64,000 bases of DNA from positions 186,001-250,000 of the forward strand of contig NZ_JAIRAU010000043.1 of assembly GCF_020073745.1 (NCBI RefSeq), read 5' to 3'. Origin of the DNA: Nannocystis pusilla (GTDB lineage Bacteria; Myxococcota_A; Polyangia; Nannocystales; Nannocystaceae). The notes beneath the pieces were generated by a model. The model saw nothing but the letters and a program-made list of their open reading frames with translations, was not told the origin of the DNA and did not search any database. Shown piece after piece: positions 1 through 8,882 of this stretch. The first letter of the stretch is position 1. Each line of letters begins with the position of its first letter. The translations under genes were made by a program, and so were the position numbers.

Positions 1-855
1 GTCGCCCTCGCGCTCGCGTGGCACGAGCAAGATCCGGGCGACGTGCTCGCCCTCATCGCTCTCGGCGAGGCGGCCGAGACCGCGGGCGACCCGATCACGG
101 CGGCGCGGGCCTACGGCTCGATCATCGACCTGTTCCCGTCGCGCGCCGACCTGCGGCGCTACGTCGGCGCGCGGCTCGAGCGGCTCGGCGAGGCGGGCTC
201 GGCGCTGGCGGTCGACACCTTCGCCAAGGCGGTCGAGTCGCGGCCGGACCACCCGTCGAGCCATCGCCTGTACGCGTACGCGCTGCTGAAGGCGGGCAAG
301 CACAAGGAGGCGTTCGAGGCGATCAAGGCCGGCGCGACGCGGACGTACCCGTGGGGCCGCTTCGCGGGGGTCCAGGAGATCTTGCGCGAGGACGTGGGGC
401 TGATCGCGGCGGCTTTGATCAAGGCCGAGCCGTCGGCGGCGTTCACGGTGCGGGCGACGCTCGACGGCATGAACATCCCGCTGGCGAGCAAGCCGTCGAC
501 GCGGTTCGTCATCAACTGGGAGACCGACGCCAACGACGTCGACTTCCACGTCCACGACGGGCGCAAGGACCACGCGTTCTACTCGCAGAAGACGCTGCCC
601 AGCGGCGGCCGGCTGTACGCCGACGTGACGACCGGCTACGGGCCGGAGTGCTTCACGATCGAGGGCGAGCCGAAGGCGTTCCCGTACAAGCTCGAGGCCC
701 ACTACTTCAGCCGCGGGCCGATGGGCTACGGGATGGGCAAGCTGCAGATCGTCCAGCACGACGGCAAGGGCGAGCTGCGCTTCGAGGAGCGGCCGTTCGT
801 CATCATGAAGGACCGCGCCTACGTCGACCTCGGACAGTTCACCAAGCCGCTGTGA
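1..855 (+). CDS. TPR / DUF2135 (YfaP-like) protein, 5' end outside window
   Basis: The reading frame is open at the left edge, so the N-terminus is missing; 284 codons are visible. The first half looks like TPR-type helical repeats (Ala/Leu-rich, with a LYAYALLKAGKHKEAFEAI segment). The last ~120 residues carry a DUF2135-like beta domain: WETDANDVDFHVHD, then GGRLYADVTTGYGPECF. In this family such proteins are usually exported and large; the enzymatic role, if any, is unknown. The gene converges on the acyl-CoA ligase, with a perfect hairpin between them. Confidence 0.75.
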   Translation, partial: VALALAWHEQDPGDVLALIALGEAAETAGDPITAARAYGSIIDLFPSRADLRRYVGARLERLGEAGSALAVDTFAKAVESRPDHPSSHRLYAYALLKAGKHKEAFEAIKAGATRTYPWGRFAGVQEILREDVGLIAAALIKAEPSAAFTVRATLDGMNIPLASKPSTRFVINWETDANDVDFHVHDGRKDHAFYSQKTLPSGGRLYADVTTGYGPECFTIEGEPKAFPYKLEAHYFSRGPMGYGMGKLQIVQHDGKGELRFEERPFVIMKDRAYVDLGQFTKPL

Positions 856-876
856 GCCGGCCGGAGATTAAACAAA

Positions 877-908
877 CATGGCGCCGAGGGCATGTCCTCG
901 GCGCCATG
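877..908. terminator. Bidirectional hairpin between convergent genes
   Basis: A perfect 13-bp inverted repeat (CATGGCGCCGAGG and its complement) surrounds the 6-base loop GCATGT, 22 bp after one stop codon and 18 bp before the other. There is no clear T-tract on either side. The loop and right arm include GCATGTCC, the core of the 14-bp repeat seen across the window. Confidence 0.7.
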
Positions 909-925
909 TCTCAAAGAGCGGCCGC

Positions 926-2761
926 TCAGTCCTTGCCGGACGGGTACATGGCGTCGATCAGGGCCTTGTAGCGCTTGGAGACCTCCTTGCGCTTGACCTT
1001 GAACGAGGCGGTGAGCATGCCGTTGTCGACCGAGAACTCCTCGGGGGCGACGCGGAAGTACTTGATCGACTCGAACGAGGCGAGGCCCTGGTTGACCTCG
1101 TCGAGGTAGCCCTGGATCTCCTTCTGGACCGCATCGCTGTTGATGTCGGCCGGGTTGCCGGTGCGCTGCGACCAGGCGGCGAGCTTCTCCTTGTCGACGG
1201 TGACGAGGACGACGCAGTACTTGCGACCGTCGCCGATGACGACCGCCTCGCTGAGGATCGGCTTGGTCTTGAGCAGGGCCTCGATCTTCTGCGGGGCGAC
1301 GTACTTGCCGCCGCTGGTCTTGATGAGGTCCTTCTTGCGGTCGGTGATCCGCAGGTGCATGTCCTCGTCGAACTCGCCGATGTCGCCGGTGTGGAACCAG
1401 CCGTCGCTGTCCCACGCCTCGGCGGTGGCGTCGGGCCGGTTGAGGTAGCCGGACACGACGTTGGGGCCCTTGGCGAGGATCTCGCCGTCCTCGGCGAGGC
1501 GCAGGGACACGCCCTTGATGGCCGGACCGACGGTGCCGATCTTCCAGTTGTCGGGGCGGTTGGTGGTGAGGCCGGGGCAGGTCTCGGTGAGGCCGTAGGC
1601 CTCGCAGACGTTGAGGCCGAGGGCGATGAAGAACTCGCCGACCTCCTTGGGCAGCGGCGCCGAGCCGGACAGCAGCACGTGCATGCGGTCCATGCCGAGC
1701 TTGGCCTTGAGCTTGGAGAACACCAGCTTCTCGGCGAGGCCGAGCTTGATGCCGAGCCCGAGCGGCAGCGCCTTGTTCTTCTGGCGGTACGGGATGGTCT
1801 GCTTGCCGACCCCGAGCGCCCAGTGGAAGATCTTCTGGCGCAGCGGCGGGCTCGAGGCGACCGTGGTCATGATCTTGCCGTAGACGCGCTCGTACACCCG
1901 CGGGGCCGCGGGCAGGAAGCCGGGGCGCGACAGGCCGAGGTCCTCGGCGACGGTGGCGATCGACGACAGGACGATCTTGCAGCGGAAGAACGCGCCGCCG
2001 AACTCGACCAGGCGGCCGAACGAGTGGGCCAGCGGCAGGAACAGGAACGCCCCGCCGACGCGCGCCTTCTCGCTGAACATGCCGACCTCCTCGACGTTCT
2101 CGAGCATGCTCAGCATGTTGTCGTGGGTCTGGATGACGCCCTTCGGCGGGCCGGTGGTGCCGGAGGTGTACGTGTACGTGGCGACGTCGCTGCGCAGAAT
2201 CGACTGCAGCCGCCGGTCGCGCTCGCCCTTCGTCTCGGCCAGCGCGGCGCGGCCGCGAGCCTCGACGTCGGCCAGGCTCTCCCAGTCGGCCGCCGGCGCG
2301 ATGCCGGTCGGGTCGATGACGATGAAGCGCTTGAGCTTGATCGCGTCGGCCGGATACTCGACCTCGAAGAAGGTGAAGCCGCGCTGGGCCGCGCGCACCT
2401 TGTCGAGCATCTCCTTGTTCTCGACCACCAGCAGCTCGGCCTTGGTGTCGGCGTGGATGTAACCGATCTCGGGCGGCAGCAGGCTGACGTAGATCGGCAC
2501 CGTGCGATAGCCCAGCGACAGGAGCGCCCAGTCGGCCAGGATCCACTCGAGCCGGGTGTTGGCCATGATCGTGACGCAGGTGCCCTCCGGGGGCGTGTTG
2601 CCACCCTTCAGCACGCCGGCGGCGATCGCCTCGACGCGGTCGGCGGCCTCGCCGAACGGCACGTCGACGAATGCACCGCCCTGACGGAGGCAGTAGCCCG
2701 GGCGCTGGCCCTCGGAGCGGGCGCGGTCGAAGAACATCTGAGCGAGGTTTGTGTCAGCCAT
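926..2761 (-). CDS. Long-chain acyl-CoA synthetase (AMP-forming)
   Basis: 611 residues. It should activate fatty acids to acyl-CoA through an acyl-adenylate. AMP-binding signatures are present: YTSGTTGPPKGVIQTH (P-loop), AYGLTETCPG, and the hinge region GWFHTGDIGEFDED followed by ITDRKKDLIKTSGGKYVAP. The size and the KTSGGK(Y/N)VAP motif fit the FAA1/FadD15-type long-chain branch. I chose ATG 2761 because GGAG lies about 9 bases upstream and the protein starts directly at the N-terminal domain; an in-frame extension to 2932 would read through repeat DNA. Substrate range cannot be read from sequence. Confidence 0.9.
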   Translation of the reverse strand: MADTNLAQMFFDRARSEGQRPGYCLRQGGAFVDVPFGEAADRVEAIAAGVLKGGNTPPEGTCVTIMANTRLEWILADWALLSLGYRTVPIYVSLLPPEIGYIHADTKAELLVVENKEMLDKVRAAQRGFTFFEVEYPADAIKLKRFIVIDPTGIAPAADWESLADVEARGRAALAETKGERDRRLQSILRSDVATYTYTSGTTGPPKGVIQTHDNMLSMLENVEEVGMFSEKARVGGAFLFLPLAHSFGRLVEFGGAFFRCKIVLSSIATVAEDLGLSRPGFLPAAPRVYERVYGKIMTTVASSPPLRQKIFHWALGVGKQTIPYRQKNKALPLGLGIKLGLAEKLVFSKLKAKLGMDRMHVLLSGSAPLPKEVGEFFIALGLNVCEAYGLTETCPGLTTNRPDNWKIGTVGPAIKGVSLRLAEDGEILAKGPNVVSGYLNRPDATAEAWDSDGWFHTGDIGEFDEDMHLRITDRKKDLIKTSGGKYVAPQKIEALLKTKPILSEAVVIGDGRKYCVVLVTVDKEKLAAWSQRTGNPADINSDAVQKEIQGYLDEVNQGLASFESIKYFRVAPEEFSVDNGMLTASFKVKRKEVSKRYKALIDAMYPSGKD

Positions 2762-3192
2762 GATCGAGGCGCTCCAATCGGGCACCCTTGTAGCGAAGGC
2801 TCGCACGCCTGTCCAGGCGCCTCTCCGGAGGCCCGGGCGCGCCCACGCGCCGGGCGAGCGGCCGAGAGGCGAGATCCGGCGAGCAGCCTGCGAACGATGT
2901 TCATGGAGCGACCGTCCTGTCTGAAGGGACATGTCCTCGGACGGCAGACTCCCGCAGCGACTGGACAGCGAAATCAGGCCCGCAGCGAGCGGGCCGTGAA
3001 GTGGGCATTCCGGGCGGTGGTCCAGCGGACCCTGCTGGGCGGGTCCTGGACTGGTGGGACACGGAAGCCTTGCGACGAATGCAGGTGGAATCGCGTGCTC
3101 GAGCCCGCCTCGCAGAGCGCGCGGCTCGTCGGAGTGCCGACGGGCCTTCGACCCGCCGCCGTTCGTGCTTTACGAATGCGCCCGCTCGAGCG
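2762..3192. other. Intergenic region, no gene seen
   Basis: 430 bases between the ligase start and the TonB-like stop, both on the minus strand. It holds a GC-rich hairpin at 2831-2855 (GCCCGG/CGCG arms with one bulged G and loop CCCA) in the presumed leader of the ligase, and two phased 14-bp repeat units at 2915-2947. I see no supported reading frame. Confidence 0.6.
2915..2947. repeat. 14-bp phased repeat, two units
   Basis: Unit 1 TCCTGTCTGAAGGG is followed at once by unit 2 ACATGTCCTCGGAC and a partial GGCAG. This fits the window-wide pattern of a GGACATGTCC box every 14 bp. It is intergenic here. Confidence 0.65.
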
Positions 3193-5385
3193 CTAGCGGG
3201 CGACGCCGACGACCCGCCAGTCGCCGAAGCGGCGCTCGAGGATCAGGATGAAGGGCTCGCCGCGGACCTTGCTGACGGCGTAGTTGCGGCCGAGGCCCTC
3301 CTGCACGCCGGCGGGGACGCTGCCGAAGCGCTTGCGCAGGCCGGCCGCGGTGAAGACCTCGGCGGGGCCCGGCGTGCCGCTGCCGGCCTCGTCGAGCATG
3401 GCCTGGAGGACACCCTGCAGCTCCTCGCGGGTGCGGGCGACGACCTGATCGCCGATGACGAAGGGGAGGCTGGCGCGGGCGGCCAGCTTGGCGGCGTCGC
3501 GGGCGGCGAACACCTTGAGCCAGGCGGTGGCGGCGTGCCCCGCCTCCGGGTCGGCCTGGTCGCCGCCCTGCTCCGGCGGGGGCGTGCCGCGCTCGTGGTT
3601 GTGGCCGTCGCCCTCGCCGTGCTCGTGGTTGTGACCGCCCGGCGCCGCGGGACCTTCAGGGCCGGAAGGGCCGGGCGCGGCCGGGCCCATCTGCCGCGCG
3701 AGCCGCCGCGACGCCATCGCCTCCGACTCCGAGCTGGCCGGACGGACAGCTCGATTCGGATCGGGCCGCTCGCCCTGGCCGGCGTTGTCGAGGATGAACG
3801 GCTCGGCGCCGAAGGTGCCGCAGGCCCGCTCGTCGCGGTGGAACGCCCAGTGGATGTAGACCTTGCCGTTGCCGCTCAAGATCTCGCGCGGCGGCTGCGG
3901 GTAGGGCCCGGAGTTGCGCACGACCTCGCGCGCGGCCCCGTCGAACTGCATGTTGCCGGAGTAACGGACGGTCCGCAGCTTGTCGAGCGAGCCGTCGCTG
4001 TTGAGCACGATCTCGACGCGCGTCCACAGGTCGGGCTTGTTGAGCGCGTTGCCGCGGCCCATCGTGTCGAGCTGCTCGAGGAACCCGAACGCCCACTTGT
4101 CGTGGATCGTGCGGTGCATCGTGGCGATGAACTGCGCGAACGGGTGCTTGCGCGAGCGCAGCGCGGTCTGGTTGCCGGGCCGCACCTCGGGGACCATGTT
4201 CTCCAGCGGCGACTGGTAGAGCTCGCGCGCCTCCTCCCAGATGCCCTTCTTCTTCGACTGGCGCTGCGAGATGACGTCCTTCTTCTCGGCGATGTCGCGG
4301 CCGAACAGCGCGTTCATCTCGTTGGCCGACAACCTGAACCGAAGGACAGGTGACTTGGTGTCGGAGGAGCCGGCCTGCTGCTTGTTGCGCTGCATCACCG
4401 CGGCCTGGGCCTTCTGATCGGGCGCGAGCTCGCCGGCGGCGGCGGCGTCGGCCGCGGCCTCGTGCTTGAGCATCTCGGGCGAGTGCTCGCGCGGGGCCAG
4501 GTCGCGCATCGACAGCTTGCTCTTGGCCTTGGGGTCGTTCTGCTCGGGGATCTTGGTCTCCGGGCTCTGCTGGACCTTCGGGGCCTCCTGCGCCAGCTGG
4601 CTCTTCTGCTCGCGCGTCTCGGCGATCTTGTCCTCGGCCGCCATGCCCTTGGTCGGGTCGTCGCTCGGCTCCTGCTGCGAGGCCTTGGCCTGCTCGGCGT
4701 CGCGCTGCAAGTTGGTGATCTCGGCCCGCGTCTCCTCGGTGACGTCGCGGTTGACGTTGGACAGGTAGTGCGCGTCGTCGGGCGACTCCTTCTCGTCCTT
4801 CTCCTCGAGCTGCTCGACCATCTTGAGCTGCAGCAGCTCGAAGTCGATCTTCTCCTTCGGCTGCTCCTCCTCCGGCGGCTTCTCCTCTTCCTTCTTCTTC
4901 TCCTCGGGCTTCGGCTCCTCGACCGGCAGCGGCTCGGGCGGCTTCTCCTGTTCCTTCTTCTTTTTCTCGCGCTCTTTCTTCCGCGGCTCGGGCGGCTCGG
5001 GGTCCTCGAGCTCGGCCAGCGGCTCGATGGGCTCCTTGTCGTCGACCAGCGCGACGATCACCTCGGTCTCGCACTTGCCGTCGACGATCGTGTGCAGGAG
5101 GCCGTCGTAGAGCTGGTCCTCGGCGCCCGACAGCGCCTTCTCGAGCAGGCCGAGGCCGCGCTCGTAGCCGTTGACGCACGCGGGCTTGCGCGCGACCGGA
5201 TGCGACGCGACCCGGTCGTCGGAGCGGATCAGCACGAGCAGGCTCGTAGTCACCGCGGCGACGTTGAGGCCCGCGGAGACCAGGAAGCAGGCGAGGAGCG
5301 CGAGTGGTCCGGCGCCCCGTCGACGCCGAGTGCGGTCCCCAGGCGCGAGAGCGCCAGGTGTGGGCGGCCGCGGCACGGGGGACAC
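3193..5385 (-). CDS. TonB-like membrane protein with charged periplasmic linker
   Basis: 730 residues. One membrane segment lies at about 26-53, followed by a Pro/Glu/Lys-rich stretch (about 115-185), as in TonB proteins that span the periplasm. Residues ~415-517 look like a TonB C-terminal domain (FIATMHRTIHDKWAFGFLEQ, VEIVLNSDGSLDKLRTVRYSG). After that come a His-rich linker (HNHEHGEGDGHNHE) and a C-terminal segment that could be an NTF2-like fold. It probably couples an ExbB/ExbD motor to outer-membrane uptake; candidate partners sit 9 kb away on the same strand. The C-terminal addition is unusual for TonB. Confidence 0.75.
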   Translation of the reverse strand: MSPVPRPPTPGALAPGDRTRRRRGAGPLALLACFLVSAGLNVAAVTTSLLVLIRSDDRVASHPVARKPACVNGYERGLGLLEKALSGAEDQLYDGLLHTIVDGKCETEVIVALVDDKEPIEPLAELEDPEPPEPRKKEREKKKKEQEKPPEPLPVEEPKPEEKKKEEEKPPEEEQPKEKIDFELLQLKMVEQLEEKDEKESPDDAHYLSNVNRDVTEETRAEITNLQRDAEQAKASQQEPSDDPTKGMAAEDKIAETREQKSQLAQEAPKVQQSPETKIPEQNDPKAKSKLSMRDLAPREHSPEMLKHEAAADAAAAGELAPDQKAQAAVMQRNKQQAGSSDTKSPVLRFRLSANEMNALFGRDIAEKKDVISQRQSKKKGIWEEARELYQSPLENMVPEVRPGNQTALRSRKHPFAQFIATMHRTIHDKWAFGFLEQLDTMGRGNALNKPDLWTRVEIVLNSDGSLDKLRTVRYSGNMQFDGAAREVVRNSGPYPQPPREILSGNGKVYIHWAFHRDERACGTFGAEPFILDNAGQGERPDPNRAVRPASSESEAMASRRLARQMGPAAPGPSGPEGPAAPGGHNHEHGEGDGHNHERGTPPPEQGGDQADPEAGHAATAWLKVFAARDAAKLAARASLPFVIGDQVVARTREELQGVLQAMLDEAGSGTPGPAEVFTAAGLRKRFGSVPAGVQEGLGRNYAVSKVRGEPFILILERRFGDWRVVGVAR
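4332..4350. repeat. 14-bp repeat unit inside the TonB-like gene
   Basis: Unit ACCTGAACCGAAGG plus the next-unit start ACAGG. It lies in the linker before the TonB domain and is read as residues around 344-350 (KSPVLRF). Confidence 0.5.
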
Positions 5386-5466
5386 TGTAGCGGAAATATT
5401 TCGTCAGGGCTCGCCACCGCTGTTCGGCTGCCTCACGGCGGCGACAGCGGCGATGCGCCCGCTGGA

Positions 5467-6111
5467 CTAATGGAGGCTGCGGTAGACGCCGATCACCTTG
5501 CCGACCAACTCGAAGGCGCGATGATCGCCGCGGTGGACGTAGATCGGTTGCATGGCCGCGTTGCCGGGCTGCAGGCGGATCTTGTCGCCCTCGGGGTAGT
5601 AACGCTTGCACGTCACCTCGCCCTCGATCATGGCCACGACGATCTCGCCCCGCTCCGCGGTGGCCTGGCGCCGGACGAACACGTAATCGCCGTCGAAGAT
5701 TCCATCCTCGATCATGCTCTCGCCGTAAACCACGAGGCCGAACACCTCGCGCGGCTGGTTGCCGTGGAGGAAGAACTGGTCGACGCTGATCCGGTTGGTG
5801 ACGTTCTCGTCGGCGAGGATCGGTTGACCCGCGGCCACGCGACCGAGGATCGGGATCTCCGTCGTGGTCGAGCGAACCCGCGCGGCGCTCTCCGGCGCGT
5901 CGACCGGCCGTAGCGCGCGGCTCTTGAGCTCCTCACGGACCAGGTAGCCCTTGCGCTCGAGCGCCTTCAAGTGGTCGTTCACGCCGTTGGTCGAGCGGAT
6001 CCCCATGTGCTCGCCGATTTCGCGCAGCGTCGGTGGGTACCCGTTGGCGTCCAGGCATGACGAGATGAAATCGAGCGCTTGCTGCTGGCGGTGAGTGAGC
6101 TGGGGTTTCAC
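5467..6111 (-). CDS. lexA: LexA SOS repressor
   Basis: 214 residues. N-terminal winged helix (TLREIGEHMGIRSTNGVNDHLKALERKGYL) and C-terminal S24 autoprotease. The cleavage pair is Ala94-Gly95 (RVAAGQ); the catalytic dyad is Ser132 (YGESM) and Lys169 (EVTCKRYY). It represses DNA-damage genes and self-cleaves with RecA filaments. A LexA-type box lies 44 bp upstream, so it is likely autoregulated. The TonB-like gene follows 81 bp downstream on the same strand. Confidence 0.97.
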   Translation of the reverse strand: MKPQLTHRQQQALDFISSCLDANGYPPTLREIGEHMGIRSTNGVNDHLKALERKGYLVREELKSRALRPVDAPESAARVRSTTTEIPILGRVAAGQPILADENVTNRISVDQFFLHGNQPREVFGLVVYGESMIEDGIFDGDYVFVRRQATAERGEIVVAMIEGEVTCKRYYPEGDKIRLQPGNAAMQPIYVHRGDHRAFELVGKVIGVYRSLH

Positions 6112-6154
6112 GGGGAGAGCCTCCTGCGGCGGCTGCGGAGATCACGCCTTCGGC

Positions 6155-6191
6155 ACTGAACGGGTGTATACAACAAATTTGCTCAGGTCAA
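6155..6191 (-). promoter_or_regulatory. lexA promoter with LexA box
   Basis: On the minus strand 6171-6155 reads GTATACACCCGTTCAGT. It matches 15 of 17 positions of the M. xanthus LexA consensus as I recall it (CTRHAMRYBYGTTCAGS). A TTGACC -35 (6191-6186) and a TATACA -10 (6170-6165) flank a short 15-bp spacer, so the box would cover the -10. The box is a good match; the promoter assignment is weaker. Confidence 0.6.
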
Positions 6192-6290
6192 GCTATGCGG
6201 AACTGCGAAAGGCGCCGGCATCACGGGCCCGCCAGAGCCCGCCGAAGCCTGAAATTTGCCGGATCGCCCGACCGCCCCGACGCTTGCGGC

Positions 6291-6791
6291 ATGGGTCCGG
6301 AACTCGACCGACGTCAGGGGCGAAGGGACCGCCGTGACAGCTCCCGGCCGGCGATCGCGCCCGGCGTGGAGCGGCGGCTCAACCAGGGCTGCCGCCGCCG
6401 CCTGCCCGAGCCGCGCTGGCGCCAATGGCCGTCGATCGCCGCCGCCGCCGTACTCGGCGTGGTGGCGGCCGTGGCGCTGCAAGGCTGGCAGGCCGGGGCC
6501 TCGGTGGTCGTGCCGGAGCCAATGATCGCGGAGACCGAGGTCCTCCCGGCCCCGCTCGTGGTCAGGACGCCGATCTCCCTGAGCGAGGCGCAGGCGTTGC
6601 GGGACGAGGCGATGGCGCTGACCCCCGCCGGGGTGGCCTTCGACGAGCGGGCCCACACCCTCTGGCTGCCACGAATCGGGCGCCTGGAGGCTGCAGTGGC
6701 CGATCCGGGGCTGTCGCCAGAGATCCGCGAGGAGCTGTCCGCGACCCTCGAGGCGCTCGCGAAGGTGGGCCTCGTCCTGGGACGGCCTTAG
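6291..6791 (+). CDS. Small single-pass membrane protein, unknown function
   Basis: 166 residues from ATG 6291; an upstream ATG at 6195 is possible, but that N-terminus is low-complexity Arg-rich. A basic region leads into one hydrophobic segment (SIAAAAVLGVVAAVALQG), then a soluble tail (SLSEAQALRDEAMALTP). This resembles anti-sigma-like or zf-less membrane anchors in layout only; no family is recognised. It is divergent from lexA. No strong ribosome site is visible. Confidence 0.55.
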   Translation: MGPELDRRQGRRDRRDSSRPAIAPGVERRLNQGCRRRLPEPRWRQWPSIAAAAVLGVVAAVALQGWQAGASVVVPEPMIAETEVLPAPLVVRTPISLSEAQALRDEAMALTPAGVAFDERAHTLWLPRIGRLEAAVADPGLSPEIREELSATLEALAKVGLVLGRP

Positions 6792-6862
6792 ACCGACGAA
6801 GCTCCTACGAGGTTTCGGGCCTTTGCTGCTTTCTGTGATAGCGTGCGCAATGGAGGCCCACC

Positions 6863-7804
6863 ATGAGATCGCTTCAGCTTTGGTTCGTATCCGTCGCCGT
6901 GCTCGCAGGCGGCGCGTGTGGCGAGAAGTCCGGAATGATGACCGCGACGGACGCGTCCGGCCCGACCGGCGAGCCCAACGACGACGGCGACGATACCGAA
7001 AAACCTGATGATACGACCGGGCCGGGGACGACGTCGACCACCGGCGGTGGCATGAGCGCGACGAGCGGGCCGGTCGACCCGACCAGCGCCGGCAGCGAGC
7101 CGACCAGCGCGGGCTTCATCGTCCCGCCCGACGGCGGGATCAGCGGTCAGTGCGATCCGCGGGTGCAAGACTGTCCCGAAGGACAGAAGTGTACGGCGGT
7201 CGCGCCGGTCGAGGGCGAGCCGTGGGGCGTCAACACGTGCGTCGAGATCAACGGCGAGGGCGCCGTCGGCGACCCGTGCGACGTCGAGAACGGCAAGTAC
7301 ACCGGCGTCGACAATTGCGCGCTCGGCAACATCTGCCTGCTGACCGACGAGGAGGGCCTGGACGGGGTCTGCGTCGAGTTCTGCAACAACAGCGACGACT
7401 GCCCGAACACCCCCACGGCCGACTGCGTGGTCTACAACGACGGCTCGCTGCCGATCTGCTTGCCGGCGTGCGACCCGCTCGTGCAAGACTGTCCCGAAGG
7501 ACAGGGCTGCTACAACTCGGCCGGCGATCTGTTCGTGTGCTTCAAGGAGTCGGCGATGCCCGGCGAGGGGGGGCCGGGGGCCGAGTGCCAGTACATCAAT
7601 CAGTGTCAGAAGGGCGGCTTCTGCGCGTCGGCGGCGTCGGTCGCCAACTGCCCGGCGGGGTCCGCGGGCTGTTGCACCCCGTTCTGCCCGGTCAGCGGCG
7701 GCAATGGCCCGTGTCAGGCCGGCGAGGAGTGCACCCCGTTCTTCGAGATGGGCATGGCCCCACCTTCTTATGAGGATGTCGGGGTCTGCGTGATCCCCGC
7801 ATGA
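6863..7804 (+). CDS. Cys-rich secreted lipoprotein
   Basis: 313 residues with a lipoprotein signal (AVLAGGAC, Cys19), a Thr/Ser/Gly/Pro linker to ~residue 90, then Cys-rich repeats (CDPRVQDCPEGQKC, CDPLVQDCPEGQGC, CQKGGFC). TGGAGG at 6851 sets the start. The domain order and C-terminal CTPFF...GVCVIPA match the lipoprotein at 31721-32674, so the two are paralogues. Likely outer-surface protein; ligand unknown. Both CPEGQ motifs use the codons TGT-CCC-GAA-GGA-CAG, unusual beside the TGC/GGC preference of the rest of the gene. Confidence 0.85.
   Translation: MRSLQLWFVSVAVLAGGACGEKSGMMTATDASGPTGEPNDDGDDTEKPDDTTGPGTTSTTGGGMSATSGPVDPTSAGSEPTSAGFIVPPDGGISGQCDPRVQDCPEGQKCTAVAPVEGEPWGVNTCVEINGEGAVGDPCDVENGKYTGVDNCALGNICLLTDEEGLDGVCVEFCNNSDDCPNTPTADCVVYNDGSLPICLPACDPLVQDCPEGQGCYNSAGDLFVCFKESAMPGEGGPGAECQYINQCQKGGFCASAASVANCPAGSAGCCTPFCPVSGGNGPCQAGEECTPFFEMGMAPPSYEDVGVCVIPA
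7170..7186. repeat. 14-bp repeat unit in Cys-rich lipoprotein (copy 1)
   Basis: GACTGTCCCGAAGG followed by ACA, giving the perfect hairpin CTGTCC-CGAA-GGACAG. It encodes DCPEGQ. Confidence 0.55.
7488..7504. repeat. 14-bp repeat unit in Cys-rich lipoprotein (copy 2)
   Basis: Same 16-base hairpin CTGTCC-CGAA-GGACAG as copy 1, and the same six residues. This identity extends to the base level although flanking DNA differs. Confidence 0.55.
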
Positions 7805-7890
7805 ACCAGCGCCGGCGCTCCAGGCGACCGATCCTGAGAGGCAGGGACCCGCGTCAGGTCGACCGGGTCCTTGCTGCTACCCTGCCGGTC

Positions 7891-8037
7891 ATGCGGCTCC
7901 TCGTGAATGCGATCATCACCGGCTTCGGGCTCAAGCTCGGGGCCGACATCTACAAGGCGGTCAAGAAGAAGCTCGGGCTCCCCGACGACGACGGCGACAA
8001 CAAGGTCGTGCCGGTCGATCCCGCGGCGCAGAGCTGA
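7891..8037 (+). CDS. 48-residue amphipathic small protein
   Basis: MRLLVNAIITGFGLKLGADIYKAVKKKLG followed by an acidic tail. An in-frame upstream start at 7801 would add an Arg-rich stretch that overlaps the previous stop by 4 bp. A hydrophobic-basic N-terminal helix suggests membrane association. No family recognised; no convincing ribosome site. Confidence 0.5.
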   Translation: MRLLVNAIITGFGLKLGADIYKAVKKKLGLPDDDGDNKVVPVDPAAQS

Positions 8038-8040
8038 GGC

Positions 8041-8505
8041 TCACTCTTTGGGAGCCTTGCCGGCCGGGGGCGCCTGCGGCGTCGTCGGTGCGGCCGACGT
8101 CGCGGATGTCGACGCCTGACCCGGCGCAGGCGTGGGCTGCGACGGCTCCTTGACCCGTTGCGTGGCCTTCTCGGCCCGGATCGCCGGCTTGAGCTGGCCC
8201 TCGGGGTCGATGGAGAAGCGGATTTCGGCCTTCACGTCGATCACCAGGCCGGCGATGACCCGCTGCAGCAAATCGACGGTGTCCATGCCGTCGAGGAACT
8301 GCCGGACCTCGGCGCTGATCATCCGGACGACCTCGTTCTTGGTCGCCTGGGTCACTCCGGTCACGATCTCCTTGCCCTTGCCGATCGCGCCGTCGGGGTC
8401 GAGCAGGCCCGCGAGGCCCTCGCCGATCTTGCGGCGAAAGTTGCTCGAGGTGAACCCGAGACGGTCGTCGCGGGGGGGCACATCGTCGTCCTCGGGGTCG
8501 CGCAT
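8041..8505 (-). CDS. Unknown protein with predicted helical core and Pro/Ala tail
   Basis: 154 residues from ATG 8505 (an in-frame ATG at 8541 is possible). An acidic N-terminus (DPEDDDVPPRDD) leads to a helical middle (GKGKEIVTGVTQATKNEVVRM ... FLDGMDTVDLLQRVIAGL), a short beta-like segment (VDVKAEIRFSID) and a Pro/Ala/Thr-rich tail. The layout recalls myxobacterial proteins that bind membranes or envelope partners, but I recognise no family. It converges with the 48-residue gene, 3 bp apart. Confidence 0.65.
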   Translation of the reverse strand: MRDPEDDDVPPRDDRLGFTSSNFRRKIGEGLAGLLDPDGAIGKGKEIVTGVTQATKNEVVRMISAEVRQFLDGMDTVDLLQRVIAGLVIDVKAEIRFSIDPEGQLKPAIRAEKATQRVKEPSQPTPAPGQASTSATSAAPTTPQAPPAGKAPKE

Positions 8506-8882
8506 GGCGTCACAGTAGCGCCCTCGCGCACGCGTGGCCATCCGTCCCGAGGTGCGCCCACGCGTCCGCGAACCCGGCTGCGTCAGCCTGCTGGCGGCCG
8601 CGGCGCCCGTGGGGGACTTTCCAACGGACGCAGGAATGTGTTATCTGCCATCCGGCGTTCTGGCCCCAGAAGACGGGGGCCACGCGCTTTCAGGCCCAGG
8701 ACCCCTTTTCAGACCAGTTCTCGCGCCTGAACATCCCCCCGCTCCAGCTTACTCGTCCAGCCTTGCGAACCTTGAACTGAGCTTCCGCCGAGATTGTCCT
8801 ACATCTCCTACTTTTTCCGACCTCGCCCGATTCCGTGATAAGTCCTGAGCACACGACTGCAAGGACTGGAGCAACAAGGTTC
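8506..8882. other. Intergenic region, nothing assigned
   Basis: 377 bases divergent between the 8041-8505 gene and the rightward genes. It includes a less GC-rich stretch (about 8760-8880) that probably carries rightward promoters; I could not place -35/-10 elements with confidence. Confidence 0.4.
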
